Of a stretch of DNA of 64,000 nucleotides, positions 1 to 8,092 are shown piece by piece. The DNA lies in NCBI RefSeq assembly GCF_000758305.1, contig NZ_CP009458.1, forward strand, positions 3,100,001 through 3,164,000, written 5' to 3'. A program made the position numbers and the translations under genes. This DNA is from Cedecea neteri. Lineage in GTDB: Bacteria > Pseudomonadota > Gammaproteobacteria > Enterobacterales > Enterobacteriaceae. The first letter of the stretch is position 1, and each line of letters starts with the position of its first letter. A model generated the notes under the pieces. That model made no database searches. It saw nothing but the letters and a program-made list of their open reading frames with translations, and was not told where the DNA came from.

Positions 1-123
1 AGACGGAAAGTTAAAAAAAAGAGAGAAAACAGGGGAATTTCATCGGATTCATCTTAATTAAGAGTAAGCTTAAATAGTAAAATTCGATTTGCTTTTTGAT
101 TAAGATCCGCGAACAAGTGATAT

Positions 124-150
124 AAAAAAAGCGCCCTTAGGCGCTTTTTT
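124..150 (-). terminator. pykF intrinsic terminator
   Basis: GC stem GCGC/GCGC flanked by A6 and T6 lies 27 bases beyond the pykF stop codon. The A/T flanks make it work in both directions; pykF is the only gene reading into it inside the window. Confidence 0.8.
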
Positions 151-176
151 AGTAATTAAACTTGTTAACAAGTCAA

Positions 177-1589
177 TTACAAAACATGGACTGAAGCGGT
201 GTTAGTGGTGCCGCTTGGAACCAGTGCACCGGAAACCATCACCACGATGTCGCCTTTACGCGCCAGGCCACTTTCCAGAGCAACTTCTTTACCCAGACGG
301 TAGAAGTCGTCAGTGGAGGCGATTTCTTTCACCATCTGCGGCACAACGCCTTTGCTCAGCACCAGCTGACGTGCAGTCACTTCGTTGGTGGTCAGCGCAA
401 GAATGGTCGCGTTCGGGAAGTATTTACGCACGGCTTTAGCGGATTTACCGCCCTGGGTCGCAACCACGATCAGCGGTGCTTCCAGTTTTTCTGCGGTTTC
501 AACAGCGCCACGGCAAACGGCTTCGGTGATGCGCAGTTTACGGCTGTCGTTGTTGTTGTCCAGACGGCTGGTCATCACGCGGTCGGTACGTTCGCAGATG
601 GTTGCCATGATGGTCACGGCTTCCAGTGGGTATTTACCCTTTGCAGACTCACCGGACAGCATTACTGCATCGGTGCCGTCGATGATGGCGTTAGCAACGT
701 CACCGGCTTCTGCACGGGTAGGGCGCGGGTTTTTGATCATGGAGTCGAGCATCTGGGTCGCGGTGATAACCACTTTACGTGCACGAACGCATTTCTCGAT
801 CATCATCTTCTGCGCGAAGATAACTTCTTCAACCGGGATTTCAACGCCCAGGTCGCCACGAGCAACCATGATGCCGTCAGACGCTTCGAGGATCTCGTCG
901 AAGTTGTTCAGGCCTTCCTGGTTTTCAATTTTGGAGATGATCTGGATCTTCTCGCCACCGTGGGCTTTCAGGTGCTCACGAATTTCAACTACGTCAGAAC
1001 GCTTACGGATAAACGAGGCTGCCACGAAGTCAACGCCCTGTTCGCAGCCGAAGATCAGATCCTGTTTATCTTTCTCAGCCAGTGCTGGCAGCGCGATGGA
1101 CACGCCCGGCAGGTTAACGCCTTTGTTCTCACCGAGGTCGCCGTTGTTCAGCACTTTACAGATAACTTTGTTGCCTTCGATGGCGGTGACTTCCATGCCG
1201 ATCAGGCCATCGTCCACCAGAACGGTGTTGCCCACGGTCAGGTCATTGGTGAAGCCTTCGTAGGTCACTGCAACGATTTCGCTGTTGCCAACCACGGACT
1301 TGTCGGTGGTGAAGGTAAAGGTCTGGCCTGCTTTCAGGGAAACGTCGTTACCGCCTTCCAGCTTGATGGTGCGGATTTCTGGCCCTTTGGTGTCCAGCAG
1401 GATAGCGGCTTTTTTACCGGTTTTAGCGACGACATTGCGCAGGTTCTTGATGCGCTGGCCGTGTTCTGCATAGTCACCGTGAGAGAAGTTCAGACGCATA
1501 ACGTTCATGCCCGCGTCGAGCATTTTAGTCAGCATCTCTTCGGATTCGGTTTTTGGACCGATGGTGCAAACGATTTTAGTCTTTTTCAT
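177..1589 (-). CDS. pykF: pyruvate kinase I (PykF)
   Basis: Pyruvate kinase, converting phosphoenolpyruvate and ADP to pyruvate and ATP in the cytoplasm; the fructose-1,6-bisphosphate-activated type I enzyme. The reading frame is open further upstream, but the start at 1589 gives MKKTKIV and 470 residues, exactly the E. coli length. Substrate residues R32, N34 and S36 are seen in RLNFSHG, and the pyruvate kinase signature with the catalytic lysine is in ISKIENQEG; the VARGDLGVEIP and NPRPTRAE motifs are intact. It has its own promoter and a Cra-type operator upstream. Its neighbour on the left (lpp in E. coli) is not in the window. Confidence 0.97.
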   Translation of the reverse strand: MKKTKIVCTIGPKTESEEMLTKMLDAGMNVMRLNFSHGDYAEHGQRIKNLRNVVAKTGKKAAILLDTKGPEIRTIKLEGGNDVSLKAGQTFTFTTDKSVVGNSEIVAVTYEGFTNDLTVGNTVLVDDGLIGMEVTAIEGNKVICKVLNNGDLGENKGVNLPGVSIALPALAEKDKQDLIFGCEQGVDFVAASFIRKRSDVVEIREHLKAHGGEKIQIISKIENQEGLNNFDEILEASDGIMVARGDLGVEIPVEEVIFAQKMMIEKCVRARKVVITATQMLDSMIKNPRPTRAEAGDVANAIIDGTDAVMLSGESAKGKYPLEAVTIMATICERTDRVMTSRLDNNNDSRKLRITEAVCRGAVETAEKLEAPLIVVATQGGKSAKAVRKYFPNATILALTTNEVTARQLVLSKGVVPQMVKEIASTDDFYRLGKEVALESGLARKGDIVVMVSGALVPSGTTNTASVHVL

Positions 1590-1795
1590 GACAGTCTTAT
1601 CTATAAGTTGAGGAGGATTGTTGAAACTCGGTTCCGGGAGGCAGGGCTGCCGGAGCTTAAAAGAATACTGTGGTGTTGAAAGTGGCACCTGGTAAGGATA
1701 GGTGACAGAAATAAAGCGTGCAGAGGAAAGTGTGCTTGTGGTTCAGCAGGGGAAAGCGTTAGACAATGTTGTTGTATAAAAAAGGAGTCCAATGA

Positions 1796-1809
1796 GCTGA
1801 AACCATTCA
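1796..1809 (-). promoter_or_regulatory. Cra (FruR) operator of pykF
   Basis: GCTGAAACCATTCA fits the Cra consensus and, read on the gene strand, equals what I remember of the E. coli pykF Cra site. It lies just downstream of the likely start point (about 1819), a position that suits repression. From family knowledge, Cra lowers pykF expression when fructose phosphates are scarce. Confidence 0.75.
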
Positions 1810-1825
1810 AGTTAAGAACGGGCGT

Positions 1826-1831
1826 AGTATA
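1826..1831 (-). promoter_or_regulatory. pykF promoter -10 box
   Basis: TATACT on the minus strand, with a weak TTCCTT-like -35 17 bases further up. The transcript would start near 1819 and have a leader of about 230 bases before the pykF start codon. No other structure is seen in the 371-base gap to the tRNA. Confidence 0.5.
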
Positions 1832-1960
1832 GATAAATCTGGCTGGAAAAGGAATCAAAACCGTTGATTCAGCGACGGAGTGCACAGTTTTACAGCGAGT
1901 TGTTATCAGGCCGTTGCCAGATGTTTGAGAGTTTTAATAGATGATGAAAAGAAGAAGGAA

Positions 1961-2037
1961 TGGTGCGTTCAATTGGACTCGAACCAACGACCCCCACCAT
2001 GTCAAGGTGGTGCTCTAACCAACTGAGCTATGAACGC
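1961..2037 (-). tRNA. tRNA-Val (GAC), extra copy
   Basis: 77-nt tRNA with encoded CCA, anticodon GAC in CTTGACATG, and intact D, anticodon and T arms. The sequence is identical to the copy at 6251-6327 and corresponds to the E. coli valV type. E. coli has only two tRNA-Val(GAC) genes here, side by side; this third one stands alone on the far side of an accessory cassette. Confidence 0.95.
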
Positions 2038-2252
2038 ATTTAATACGATTAATAAAACGTTAACCGACTGAATTGATTATTGTTTTATCTTCTTAAACAA
2101 GAAGTGACAACATTATGACGGGCGATTGGGGTGTTGACAAGCCCTGTTGATACTGTCTGGTGAATGTTTGAGCTTTTTATTGCTTGCTCCGGCTGGCTTT
2201 TCAATCTGGCTGCTGATAAAACCGTTTCCTTTCCGATATTCAGGGATATTTT

Positions 2253-3362
2253 ATGATAACCATTATTGGCGCTGGTGTGGCAGGGCCGCTGCTGGCCTAC
2301 ATGTTGCACCGCCAGGGTATTGCGGTCTGTATTCTTGAGGCTGATGCTTCTCTGGATTCACGCCATCAGGGCGGCATGCTCAATTTGAACGAAGGCACGG
2401 GTAAACCTGCTCTCCGGGCGGCAGGCTTGTATGAGGCCGCCATGGCTCTGGTGCTGGAGGGTGCAGATGCAACTCTGATGCGCGATAAACAAGGCCATGT
2501 CCTGTATCAGGATGATGGGGACGGCTCCCGGCCGGAAGTTGACCGTGGTGCGTTGCGCAAACTAGTGGTAGAGGCCTTGCCTGAAGGGATTATCCGCTGG
2601 AACAGCCGGGTCACGTCCATTGAACCAAAGGGGACAGGCTTTCATCTTAAGCTGGGGGACGGCAGTACGCATATTTGCGATGCCCTGGTGGGAGCGGACG
2701 GTGCGTGGTCGAAGGTCAGGCCTTTGTTAACGGCTCAGAAACCGCTTTATTCCGGGATAACTTTTGTTGAGTTGCGCTACCCGAACGTAAGCCAGCAATA
2801 TCCTGCCGTGAAAGCGCTGTCAGGCAAGGGCTCGTTGTTTGCTCTGAGTGAAGGCCGGGGCATCATGGCTCACTGTGAACCTGGAGATGAGGTTTCAGCC
2901 TATGCCGCCATTCCCGTACCGGAAGCGCAATCGCGCAGAACTTTTACTCTTGATGAATTGGCTGAACACTTCCGTGGCTGGGGCGAATGCTACCGCGAGA
3001 TGTTAGTGCAGAGTGAGGGGCCACTGGTTGCCAGGCCGATCTATGTGTTACCTACCGGAGCGTTCTGGGAGGCAGAGGGAAATGTGACCCTGATTGGCGA
3101 TGCCGCGCATGTTATGTCGCCTTTTGCCGGGGAGGGTGTGAATCTGGCGATGGCTGATGCCGTCGATCTCGCCCATGCCATCATTTCCCAGCCTTCCAGC
3201 CTGGCAGATGCTTTTAAGGTATATCAGGAGGCAATGGCTGCCCGAACCGTTCGTTTTCAGCAGGAGTCTGCAGCGAATTTTGCCATGGGATTTGCGGCTG
3301 ACGCGCCGCGGGAACTGCTGGCGTTATTCACTGGGTTAGGAGCGCAGGACGAGGGCCAGTAA
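2253..3362 (+). CDS. Tet(X)-like FAD-dependent monooxygenase
   Basis: A 369-residue flavoprotein of the PHBH-fold class A monooxygenases. The Rossmann GAGVAG is at residues 6-11, the DRGALRKLV stretch at 97-105, and the FAD/NADPH motif GDAAHVMSPFAGEGVNLA at 282-299. The spacing and several motifs (HQGGMLNLNEGTG, VDRGALR, GDAAHVMSPFAG) follow the Tet(X) subfamily rather than salicylate hydroxylases. It would hydroxylate a small aromatic or polyketide-like substrate using NADPH and O2. Whether it acts on tetracyclines is unknown; most chromosomal relatives have no proven substrate. It is the first gene of the cassette between duplicated tRNA-Val genes. Confidence 0.85.
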   Translation: MITIIGAGVAGPLLAYMLHRQGIAVCILEADASLDSRHQGGMLNLNEGTGKPALRAAGLYEAAMALVLEGADATLMRDKQGHVLYQDDGDGSRPEVDRGALRKLVVEALPEGIIRWNSRVTSIEPKGTGFHLKLGDGSTHICDALVGADGAWSKVRPLLTAQKPLYSGITFVELRYPNVSQQYPAVKALSGKGSLFALSEGRGIMAHCEPGDEVSAYAAIPVPEAQSRRTFTLDELAEHFRGWGECYREMLVQSEGPLVARPIYVLPTGAFWEAEGNVTLIGDAAHVMSPFAGEGVNLAMADAVDLAHAIISQPSSLADAFKVYQEAMAARTVRFQQESAANFAMGFAADAPRELLALFTGLGAQDEGQ

Positions 3363-3390
3363 TCCCCAAAATCACTTCATCGGGATGTTG

Positions 3391-4314
3391 TTAATGGTTC
3401 ATATGCTTCACCAGGCTGTCGATAAACAGCCTGACTTTGGCTGCCAGATGTTTTCGATTAGGGTACACCACGTTCACGCTCAGTGGCGTGCCGCCTAATT
3501 CAGGCAGCACGGGCACCAGTGTGCCCTCTGCGACATGCCCGGCAACGAGAAAAGCAGGCAGAAAAGCGATACCTAAGCCTGCAACAGCGGCGGCGCAAAT
3601 AGCTTCTCCGCTGTCGAAGCGGATCCTGCTGTGCCCTTCGACCACCACGCTCTCATTGCTGGCCGTGAACAGCGTCCAGTTTGCCGTTTGAGGACTCAGG
3701 CCGTAAATCAGCCGCTGGTGCAGGCGAAGATCTTCCGGCGTGCCGGGTATCCCTGAAGTGGCCAGGTAGGCTGGAGAAGCAAACAGATGAGGGCGAATGC
3801 GCTGCACGGTTCGTGCAATAAGCTGCGAATCTTTCGGTAAATCACCCAGTCGGAGGCTGAGATCGAACCCCTCCGCGACGAGGTCCACCACGCGGTCGGT
3901 GAAATTAACTTCGATATCCAGCCTCGGGTAGGCTGCCATGATGTGCTTCAGAAAAGGCAGCAGCACTACCTTGCCCCACGTTTCCGGGACGCTGAGCCGA
4001 AGCACTCCGCTGGGGCTGGAAAAATTCTGCCGGACACTGGCTTCTGCTTCTTCAATATCCTGCAAAATCTGCGCACAGCGCTCATAAAAACCGTAGCCGT
4101 CGCGGGTCAGAGCGACGCTCCGCGTTGTGCGATTAAAAAGCCGTGTTTCCAGCTGTGCTTCAAGGCGTGCAATCGCTTTACCTGCGGCGGAACGGGTTAA
4201 TCCCAACGCCTTTCCTCCGGCGACAAAGCTCCCGCTTTCCGCTATAGCCACGAAAACTCGCAGGCTGCCGAGATCGAGCTCTGAATGGCTTTTAGTGCCT
4301 GGGTGGAGTGGCAT
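3391..4314 (-). CDS. LysR-family transcriptional regulator
   Basis: 307 residues: an N-terminal winged HTH (about residues 14-73, LDLGSLRVFVAIAESGSF start and LTRSAAGKAIARLE recognition helix) followed by a type 2 periplasmic-binding-like effector domain. It belongs to the group close to LeuO-unrelated CrgA/DmlR-like regulators (motif RLFNRTTRSVALTRDG). It is divergent from the esterase at 4387, sharing a 60-70-base promoter region, and convergent with the flavin monooxygenase. The arrangement suggests that it controls the esterase/RidA pair, possibly with a hydrolysis product as co-inducer; that is inference. Confidence 0.88.
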   Translation of the reverse strand: MPLHPGTKSHSELDLGSLRVFVAIAESGSFVAGGKALGLTRSAAGKAIARLEAQLETRLFNRTTRSVALTRDGYGFYERCAQILQDIEEAEASVRQNFSSPSGVLRLSVPETWGKVVLLPFLKHIMAAYPRLDIEVNFTDRVVDLVAEGFDLSLRLGDLPKDSQLIARTVQRIRPHLFASPAYLATSGIPGTPEDLRLHQRLIYGLSPQTANWTLFTASNESVVVEGHSRIRFDSGEAICAAAVAGLGIAFLPAFLVAGHVAEGTLVPVLPELGGTPLSVNVVYPNRKHLAAKVRLFIDSLVKHMNH

Positions 4315-4386
4315 TGGCGAACCTCTTTCGTCAAATCATTAAGCATAATCTTTTTTGTTTAATCACAGTAGACAATGGAGAAAGAA

Positions 4387-5319
4387 ATGCTTCCTGATAA
4401 TGCACAGCTAGCCCTTAAGGGCTGGATAAAAGCCGCCGGGCCGGTTGTGAAGAAGGTATATGGCCAGTCTGATGCCGACTGGAAAGCGGTTCGGGCTGAC
4501 TATATGAAGCAGCTGGATAAGTTATTCCCTGCCGTGGAGGGCGTAACCTTTGCTGATGTCAGCCTGGGCGGTGTTGGTGCGATGTTGGTCACGCCTGAGG
4601 AAGTCATTGAGGGTCGGGTGATGATTTATATTCATGGCGGAGGCTACGTTCACGGTGGGGTAGAAGCTTATCGGGGATTAACCGGGCGCTATGCTCGTGC
4701 CTTGAAGGCTAAAGTGTATGCGGTAGATTATCGTCAGGCACCTGAGTTTCCTTTTCCGACGCCCATTGATGATGTCTTTCAGGCTTACCGAACCTTGCTT
4801 GAGGAGGGGGCAAACCCGCGATCGCTGATGATTTCGGGGGATTCTGCCGGAGGGGCGATGACCGTCACTCTGATGCGTAAAGCGCGCGATGCTGGCCTGG
4901 CATTACCCGCCGCCGCCGTGGCTATTTCACCGTGGGCTAACTTAACGCATAGCGGCGCATCTGCAACGGTGCGGGATGGGTTGGACCCTTTATGCAGCGT
5001 AGCTTTCCTGAACCACCTGGCCCGAAGTTTCCTTGCCGGAGAACTGCCCACACATCCTGATGCTTCTCCGGTTTTTGCCGATGTACACGGACTTTCTCCC
5101 ACGCTGATACAGGTTGGTGAAAACGAAGTGATGCTGAGCGATGCCATTCGCCTTGCCTCCCACATGAGTGAAAGTCGGGTTCGTACCACGCTAGAAGTTT
5201 GGCCGGAAATGTTTCACGTCTGGCATTTGTTTGCCGGGATCTTACCAGAGGCAGACCAGGCACTGCGAAACGCGATAAGATTCTTCGAAGATGCGCTAAA
5301 CCCGGCCAACATCGGGTGA
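4387..5319 (+). CDS. alpha/beta-hydrolase esterase, HSL family
   Basis: Carboxylesterase of the hormone-sensitive-lipase group (family IV). The oxyanion-hole motif HGGG is at about residues 83-86 and the nucleophile elbow GDSAGG at about 151-156 (Ser153); an Asp follows in ENEVMLSD and the catalytic His is in FHVWH. An ATG lies four codons earlier at 4375, but only 4387 has a Shine-Dalgarno sequence at proper distance (GGAG, 6 bases before), so the shorter 310-residue form is preferred. Cytoplasmic, no signal peptide. It is followed at 63 bases by a RidA-family gene. Substrate unknown. Confidence 0.87.
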   Translation: MLPDNAQLALKGWIKAAGPVVKKVYGQSDADWKAVRADYMKQLDKLFPAVEGVTFADVSLGGVGAMLVTPEEVIEGRVMIYIHGGGYVHGGVEAYRGLTGRYARALKAKVYAVDYRQAPEFPFPTPIDDVFQAYRTLLEEGANPRSLMISGDSAGGAMTVTLMRKARDAGLALPAAAVAISPWANLTHSGASATVRDGLDPLCSVAFLNHLARSFLAGELPTHPDASPVFADVHGLSPTLIQVGENEVMLSDAIRLASHMSESRVRTTLEVWPEMFHVWHLFAGILPEADQALRNAIRFFEDALNPANIG

Positions 5320-5382
5320 GAAAAAATGATTCATCTGCTGGCGTGCGGATTGCACGCCTTTAAATAATTGGGAGAGACAGTC

Positions 5383-5781
5383 GTGCCAGACAGAGAAATT
5401 ATTATGCCACCGTCCATGCAAGTGCTTGCTGAGCGGGCGGGATATGCACCTGCGGTGGTGGTAGGTAACACGGTTTATTGTGCCGGTCAGGTTGGGCGTA
5501 CGCCTGATTTACAGGTGATCGCTGACCCAAGGGCGCAGTTTATGGCCTGCTGGGAAAATCTGCGTCTGGTCCTTCAGGCCGCGGGTTGCAGCTTTGAAGA
5601 TGTCGTGGAGATGACCACTTACCACGTAGACATGAAGGAACATATGGATGTTTTTCGGGAGGTGAAAGACGCGATATTTCCTAGAGGATATTGTGCCTGG
5701 ACCTGCGTCGGCGTGTCTGAACTGGCTCGCCCGGGGCTGCTGGTGGAAGTGAAATGTATTGCCGTGAGAAGAACGGCGTAA
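5383..5781 (+). CDS. RidA/YjgF-family protein
   Basis: 132 residues from a GTG at 5383, preceded by GGGAGAG; an in-frame TTG at 5368 and ATG at 5404 are alternatives. Typical YjgF/YER057c/UK114 features are AGQVG near the N-terminus, the central ENLRLVLQAAGCSFEDVVEMTTY block and the C-terminal VEVKCIAV strand. The RidA arginine that binds the carboxylate in true enamine deaminases is not evident in the C-terminal motif (ELARPGLLVEVK has an Arg in the expected area), so activity cannot be decided. Members often accompany degradation genes and remove reactive imines. It probably forms an operon with the esterase. Confidence 0.85.
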   Translation: MPDREIIMPPSMQVLAERAGYAPAVVVGNTVYCAGQVGRTPDLQVIADPRAQFMACWENLRLVLQAAGCSFEDVVEMTTYHVDMKEHMDVFREVKDAIFPRGYCAWTCVGVSELARPGLLVEVKCIAVRRTA

Positions 5782-5784
5782 CAT

Positions 5785-5814
5785 AAAAAAACCGGCTGAA
5801 TAAGCCGGTTTTTT
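5785..5814. terminator. bidirectional terminator
   Basis: Stem AACCGGCT/AGCCGGTT with a GAAT loop, A6 on one side and T6 on the other. It ends the esterase-RidA transcript on the plus strand and the small CGDAC gene on the minus strand. Confidence 0.85.
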
Positions 5815-5815
5815 A

Positions 5816-5956
5816 TTAGATTTTGCAGGCGTCACCGCAGTCATCATCGGCCACAACGGCCTGCGCTTTTTTGTCTGCGTCTTCCTGGCGCTCGGCGTTG
5901 CGCGCTTCGGCTTCATCTAACCCGGAAAACACCAGATTATCGAGATCGATTTCCAT
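5816..5956 (-). CDS. small acidic protein with C-terminal CGDAC motif, unknown
   Basis: 46 codons starting at an ATG preceded by AGGTGA at ideal spacing and ending directly at a bidirectional terminator, which together argue for a real gene. The peptide begins MEIDLDNLVFSGLDE, is rich in Asp, Glu and Ala, and ends in DDDCGDACKI. Its two cysteines are separated by three residues. No signal peptide and no membrane segment. I do not recognise the family. The negatively charged leader-like N-terminus and compact Cys-containing tail resemble small metal-binding or peptide-modification substrates, but there is no modifying enzyme next to it, so no function is assigned. Confidence 0.6.
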   Translation of the reverse strand: MEIDLDNLVFSGLDEAEARNAERQEDADKKAQAVVADDDCGDACKI

Positions 5957-6156
5957 AAGTCACCTGTCGTGGTTTAGTGAATAACTCGCTTTATGATATG
6001 CAACCTTTCGGGCTTTCGCATCCCAAAACACCGCCGGACGCTCAAAACGCTAAAAAAGACGTTTTCATGCGCTACAGACTGGCGTGTAAAAAGGAAATTT
6101 GGGATTTATCAGCTTGAAGAAAAGCGAATTAAAGAAGGGAACTGCTTTAGCAAATA

Positions 6157-6233
6157 TGGTGCGTCCGAGTGGACTCGAACCACCGACCCCCACCATGTCA
6201 AGGTGGTGCTCTAACCAACTGAGCTACGGACGC
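6157..6233 (-). tRNA. valW: tRNA-Val (GAC), valW type
   Basis: 77-nt tRNA with encoded CCA and GAC anticodon. It differs from the two other copies in the acceptor and T-arm bases (GCGTCCG...CGGACGC) and corresponds to E. coli valW. It is 17 bases from the next tRNA and is probably co-transcribed with it. Confidence 0.96.
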
Positions 6234-6250
6234 ACTGATATATTTGAAAA

Positions 6251-6327
6251 TGGTGCGTTCAATTGGACTCGAACCAACGACCCCCACCATGTCAAGGTGG
6301 TGCTCTAACCAACTGAGCTATGAACGC
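6251..6327 (-). tRNA. valV: tRNA-Val (GAC), valV type
   Basis: 77-nt tRNA with encoded CCA and GAC anticodon, first gene of the valV-valW pair as in E. coli. An 82-base block that includes it (6249-6330) is repeated exactly at 1959-2040. Confidence 0.96.
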
Positions 6328-6448
6328 ATTGTTGTCTTGGCGACAGCGGGGACGAATATTAGCGATACACCTCGGGGCTTGCAAGGGGAAACTCGCAATT
6401 TTATTCCAGATTTCACGTGATTGCCGAGCATCTGCGCAGAATGGGGAG

Positions 6449-6472
6449 AAAGTAGCCGCTGATGCGGCTACT
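6449..6472 (-). terminator. mdtK terminator
   Basis: Nine-base stem AGTAGCCGC/GCGGCTACT with a four-base loop, followed on the minus strand by TTTCTCC, just beyond the mdtK stop codon. Confidence 0.65.
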
Positions 6473-6481
6473 GTTGATTAA

Positions 6482-7855
6482 TTAACGTGCTGCGCGCTGT
6501 AGGATAGTGACGGAAGGCTGACGCTGCAGCCAGCGCATGCGTAACATCATCATAATCGCGGCGGAAGTCAGGCCGATAATAAAGCCAATCCAGAACCCTG
6601 CCGGCCCCATAGGCTCAACCACCCAGTCTGTTAACCCCAGGATATAACCGGCTGGCAGGCCCAGCACCCAATACGCAATGAAGGTAATAAAGAAGATAGA
6701 GCGCGTATCTTTGTAGCCACGCAGAACGCCGCTGCCAATCACCTGGATTGAGTCGGAGATCTGATAAATTGCCGCCAGCAGCATCAGATGTGCCGCCAGT
6801 GCAACAACTGCCGGATTGTCGTTATACAGCAGGGCAATGTGTTCCCGGAAAATGACGGTAAACATTGCGGTGCACATTGCCAGGCAAATGGCCACGCCAA
6901 CGCCCGTACGGGCGGCGATTTGTGCATCCAGAGTTGAGCCCTGACCCAGTCTGAAGCCGACGCGAATAGTCACTGCCGCGCCCAAAGAGAGCGGCAACAC
7001 AAACATTAGCGAGCTGAAGTTGAGGGCAATCTGGTGCCCGGCAACGTCGGTGATACCCAGCGGGGAAACCAGAAGGGCGACAACGGCAAACAGCGTAACT
7101 TCAAAGAACAACGCCAGGGCAATCGGCAGCCCGAGCTGGCTCAGGCGCTTGACCACCGCCCAGTCCGGTTTACTGAAACTCTCCGGATTTTTGATGTCGC
7201 GCATCGAGCGGGCTTTCTTCATATAGGAAAGCATGCTGAAGAACATCACCCAGTACACCGCCGCCGTTGCCACGCCGCAGCCCACGCCACCCAGTTCGGG
7301 CATGCCGAAATGGCCATAAATAAAGATGTAGTTAACCGGAATATTGACCAGCAGGCCGATAAAGCCCATCACCATGCCCGGTTTGGTTTTGGCAAGGCCT
7401 TCGCACTGGTTACGTCCCACCTGGAAGAACAGATAACCCGGCGCACCCCACAGCAGCGCGCGGAGATAGCGGACGGCTTTATCCGCCAGCTCAGGATCGA
7501 TATTGTGCATGGCGTGAATGATATGGCCTGCATTCCATAGCACCACCATGACCAGCACGGAAACCATGCCCGCCAGCCAGAACCCCTGGCGTACCTGGTG
7601 CGCAATACGGTCACGGCGTGCGGAACCATTGAGTTGCGCAACGGTTGGCGTTAAGGCCAATAGCAGCCCGTGGCCGAACAGAATAGCGGGCAGCCAGATG
7701 GAGGTGCCGATAGCCACGGCGGCCATGTCGGTGGCGCTGTAGCCGCCGGCCATCACGGTATCGACGAATCCCATTGCAGTTTGAGCGACCTGCGCGATGA
7801 TGACAGGTATCGCCAGGGCAAGGAGCTGGCGAGCTTCGGTGAGGTACTTCTGCAT
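6482..7855 (-). CDS. mdtK: MATE multidrug efflux pump MdtK (YdhE/NorE)
   Basis: 457 residues, the exact length of E. coli MdtK, with twelve predicted membrane segments in two MatE halves. It is an inner-membrane cation-coupled antiporter of the NorM type that exports fluoroquinolones and other cationic drugs. The N-terminal half starts ARQLLALAIPVIIAQVAQTAMGFVD and contains the MATE hallmark VDTVMAG. The gene sits between the valVW tRNAs and divergent ribC, the same position as in E. coli. Its promoter must lie in the 237-base gap 7856-8092, where no clear operator is seen. Confidence 0.96.
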   Translation of the reverse strand: MQKYLTEARQLLALAIPVIIAQVAQTAMGFVDTVMAGGYSATDMAAVAIGTSIWLPAILFGHGLLLALTPTVAQLNGSARRDRIAHQVRQGFWLAGMVSVLVMVVLWNAGHIIHAMHNIDPELADKAVRYLRALLWGAPGYLFFQVGRNQCEGLAKTKPGMVMGFIGLLVNIPVNYIFIYGHFGMPELGGVGCGVATAAVYWVMFFSMLSYMKKARSMRDIKNPESFSKPDWAVVKRLSQLGLPIALALFFEVTLFAVVALLVSPLGITDVAGHQIALNFSSLMFVLPLSLGAAVTIRVGFRLGQGSTLDAQIAARTGVGVAICLAMCTAMFTVIFREHIALLYNDNPAVVALAAHLMLLAAIYQISDSIQVIGSGVLRGYKDTRSIFFITFIAYWVLGLPAGYILGLTDWVVEPMGPAGFWIGFIIGLTSAAIMMMLRMRWLQRQPSVTILQRAAR

Positions 7856-8092
7856 GTTTACACCTGATTATTTTTATATGTATGAGAGACTAAAAAAGCC
7901 GCCAAAACAGGCAGCAAGAAGATGAACTGGGGAAATAGCCAGTCTATTGTAGCGGGAGTTTATTTATACGCCAGTCAAAAATAAAGCCAGCGCACACCGC
8001 GCACTGGTATGCTGATTTTCCAACTGCTAAAGTGCGAAAATGTCTGTTAATGGCGGTAGCGTTACCGTCTGCGAATTGCCAGGAGTTTTTAG

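Noticed and set aside
2041..6248. Integrase, transposase or IS ends in the tRNA-bounded cassette
   Set aside because: No frame resembles a recombinase, and no terminal inverted repeats were found; mobility is only suggested by the duplicated tRNA.
5993..6308. Short plus-strand frames reading SEWTRTTDPHHVKVVL and similar
   Set aside because: They run through the tRNA-Val genes; such peptides are common false annotations of tRNA complements.
7856..8092. FMN riboswitch ahead of ribC
   Set aside because: No RFN-element core (AGGGNNGG or similar conserved helices) is seen; in enterobacteria the riboswitch is at ribB.
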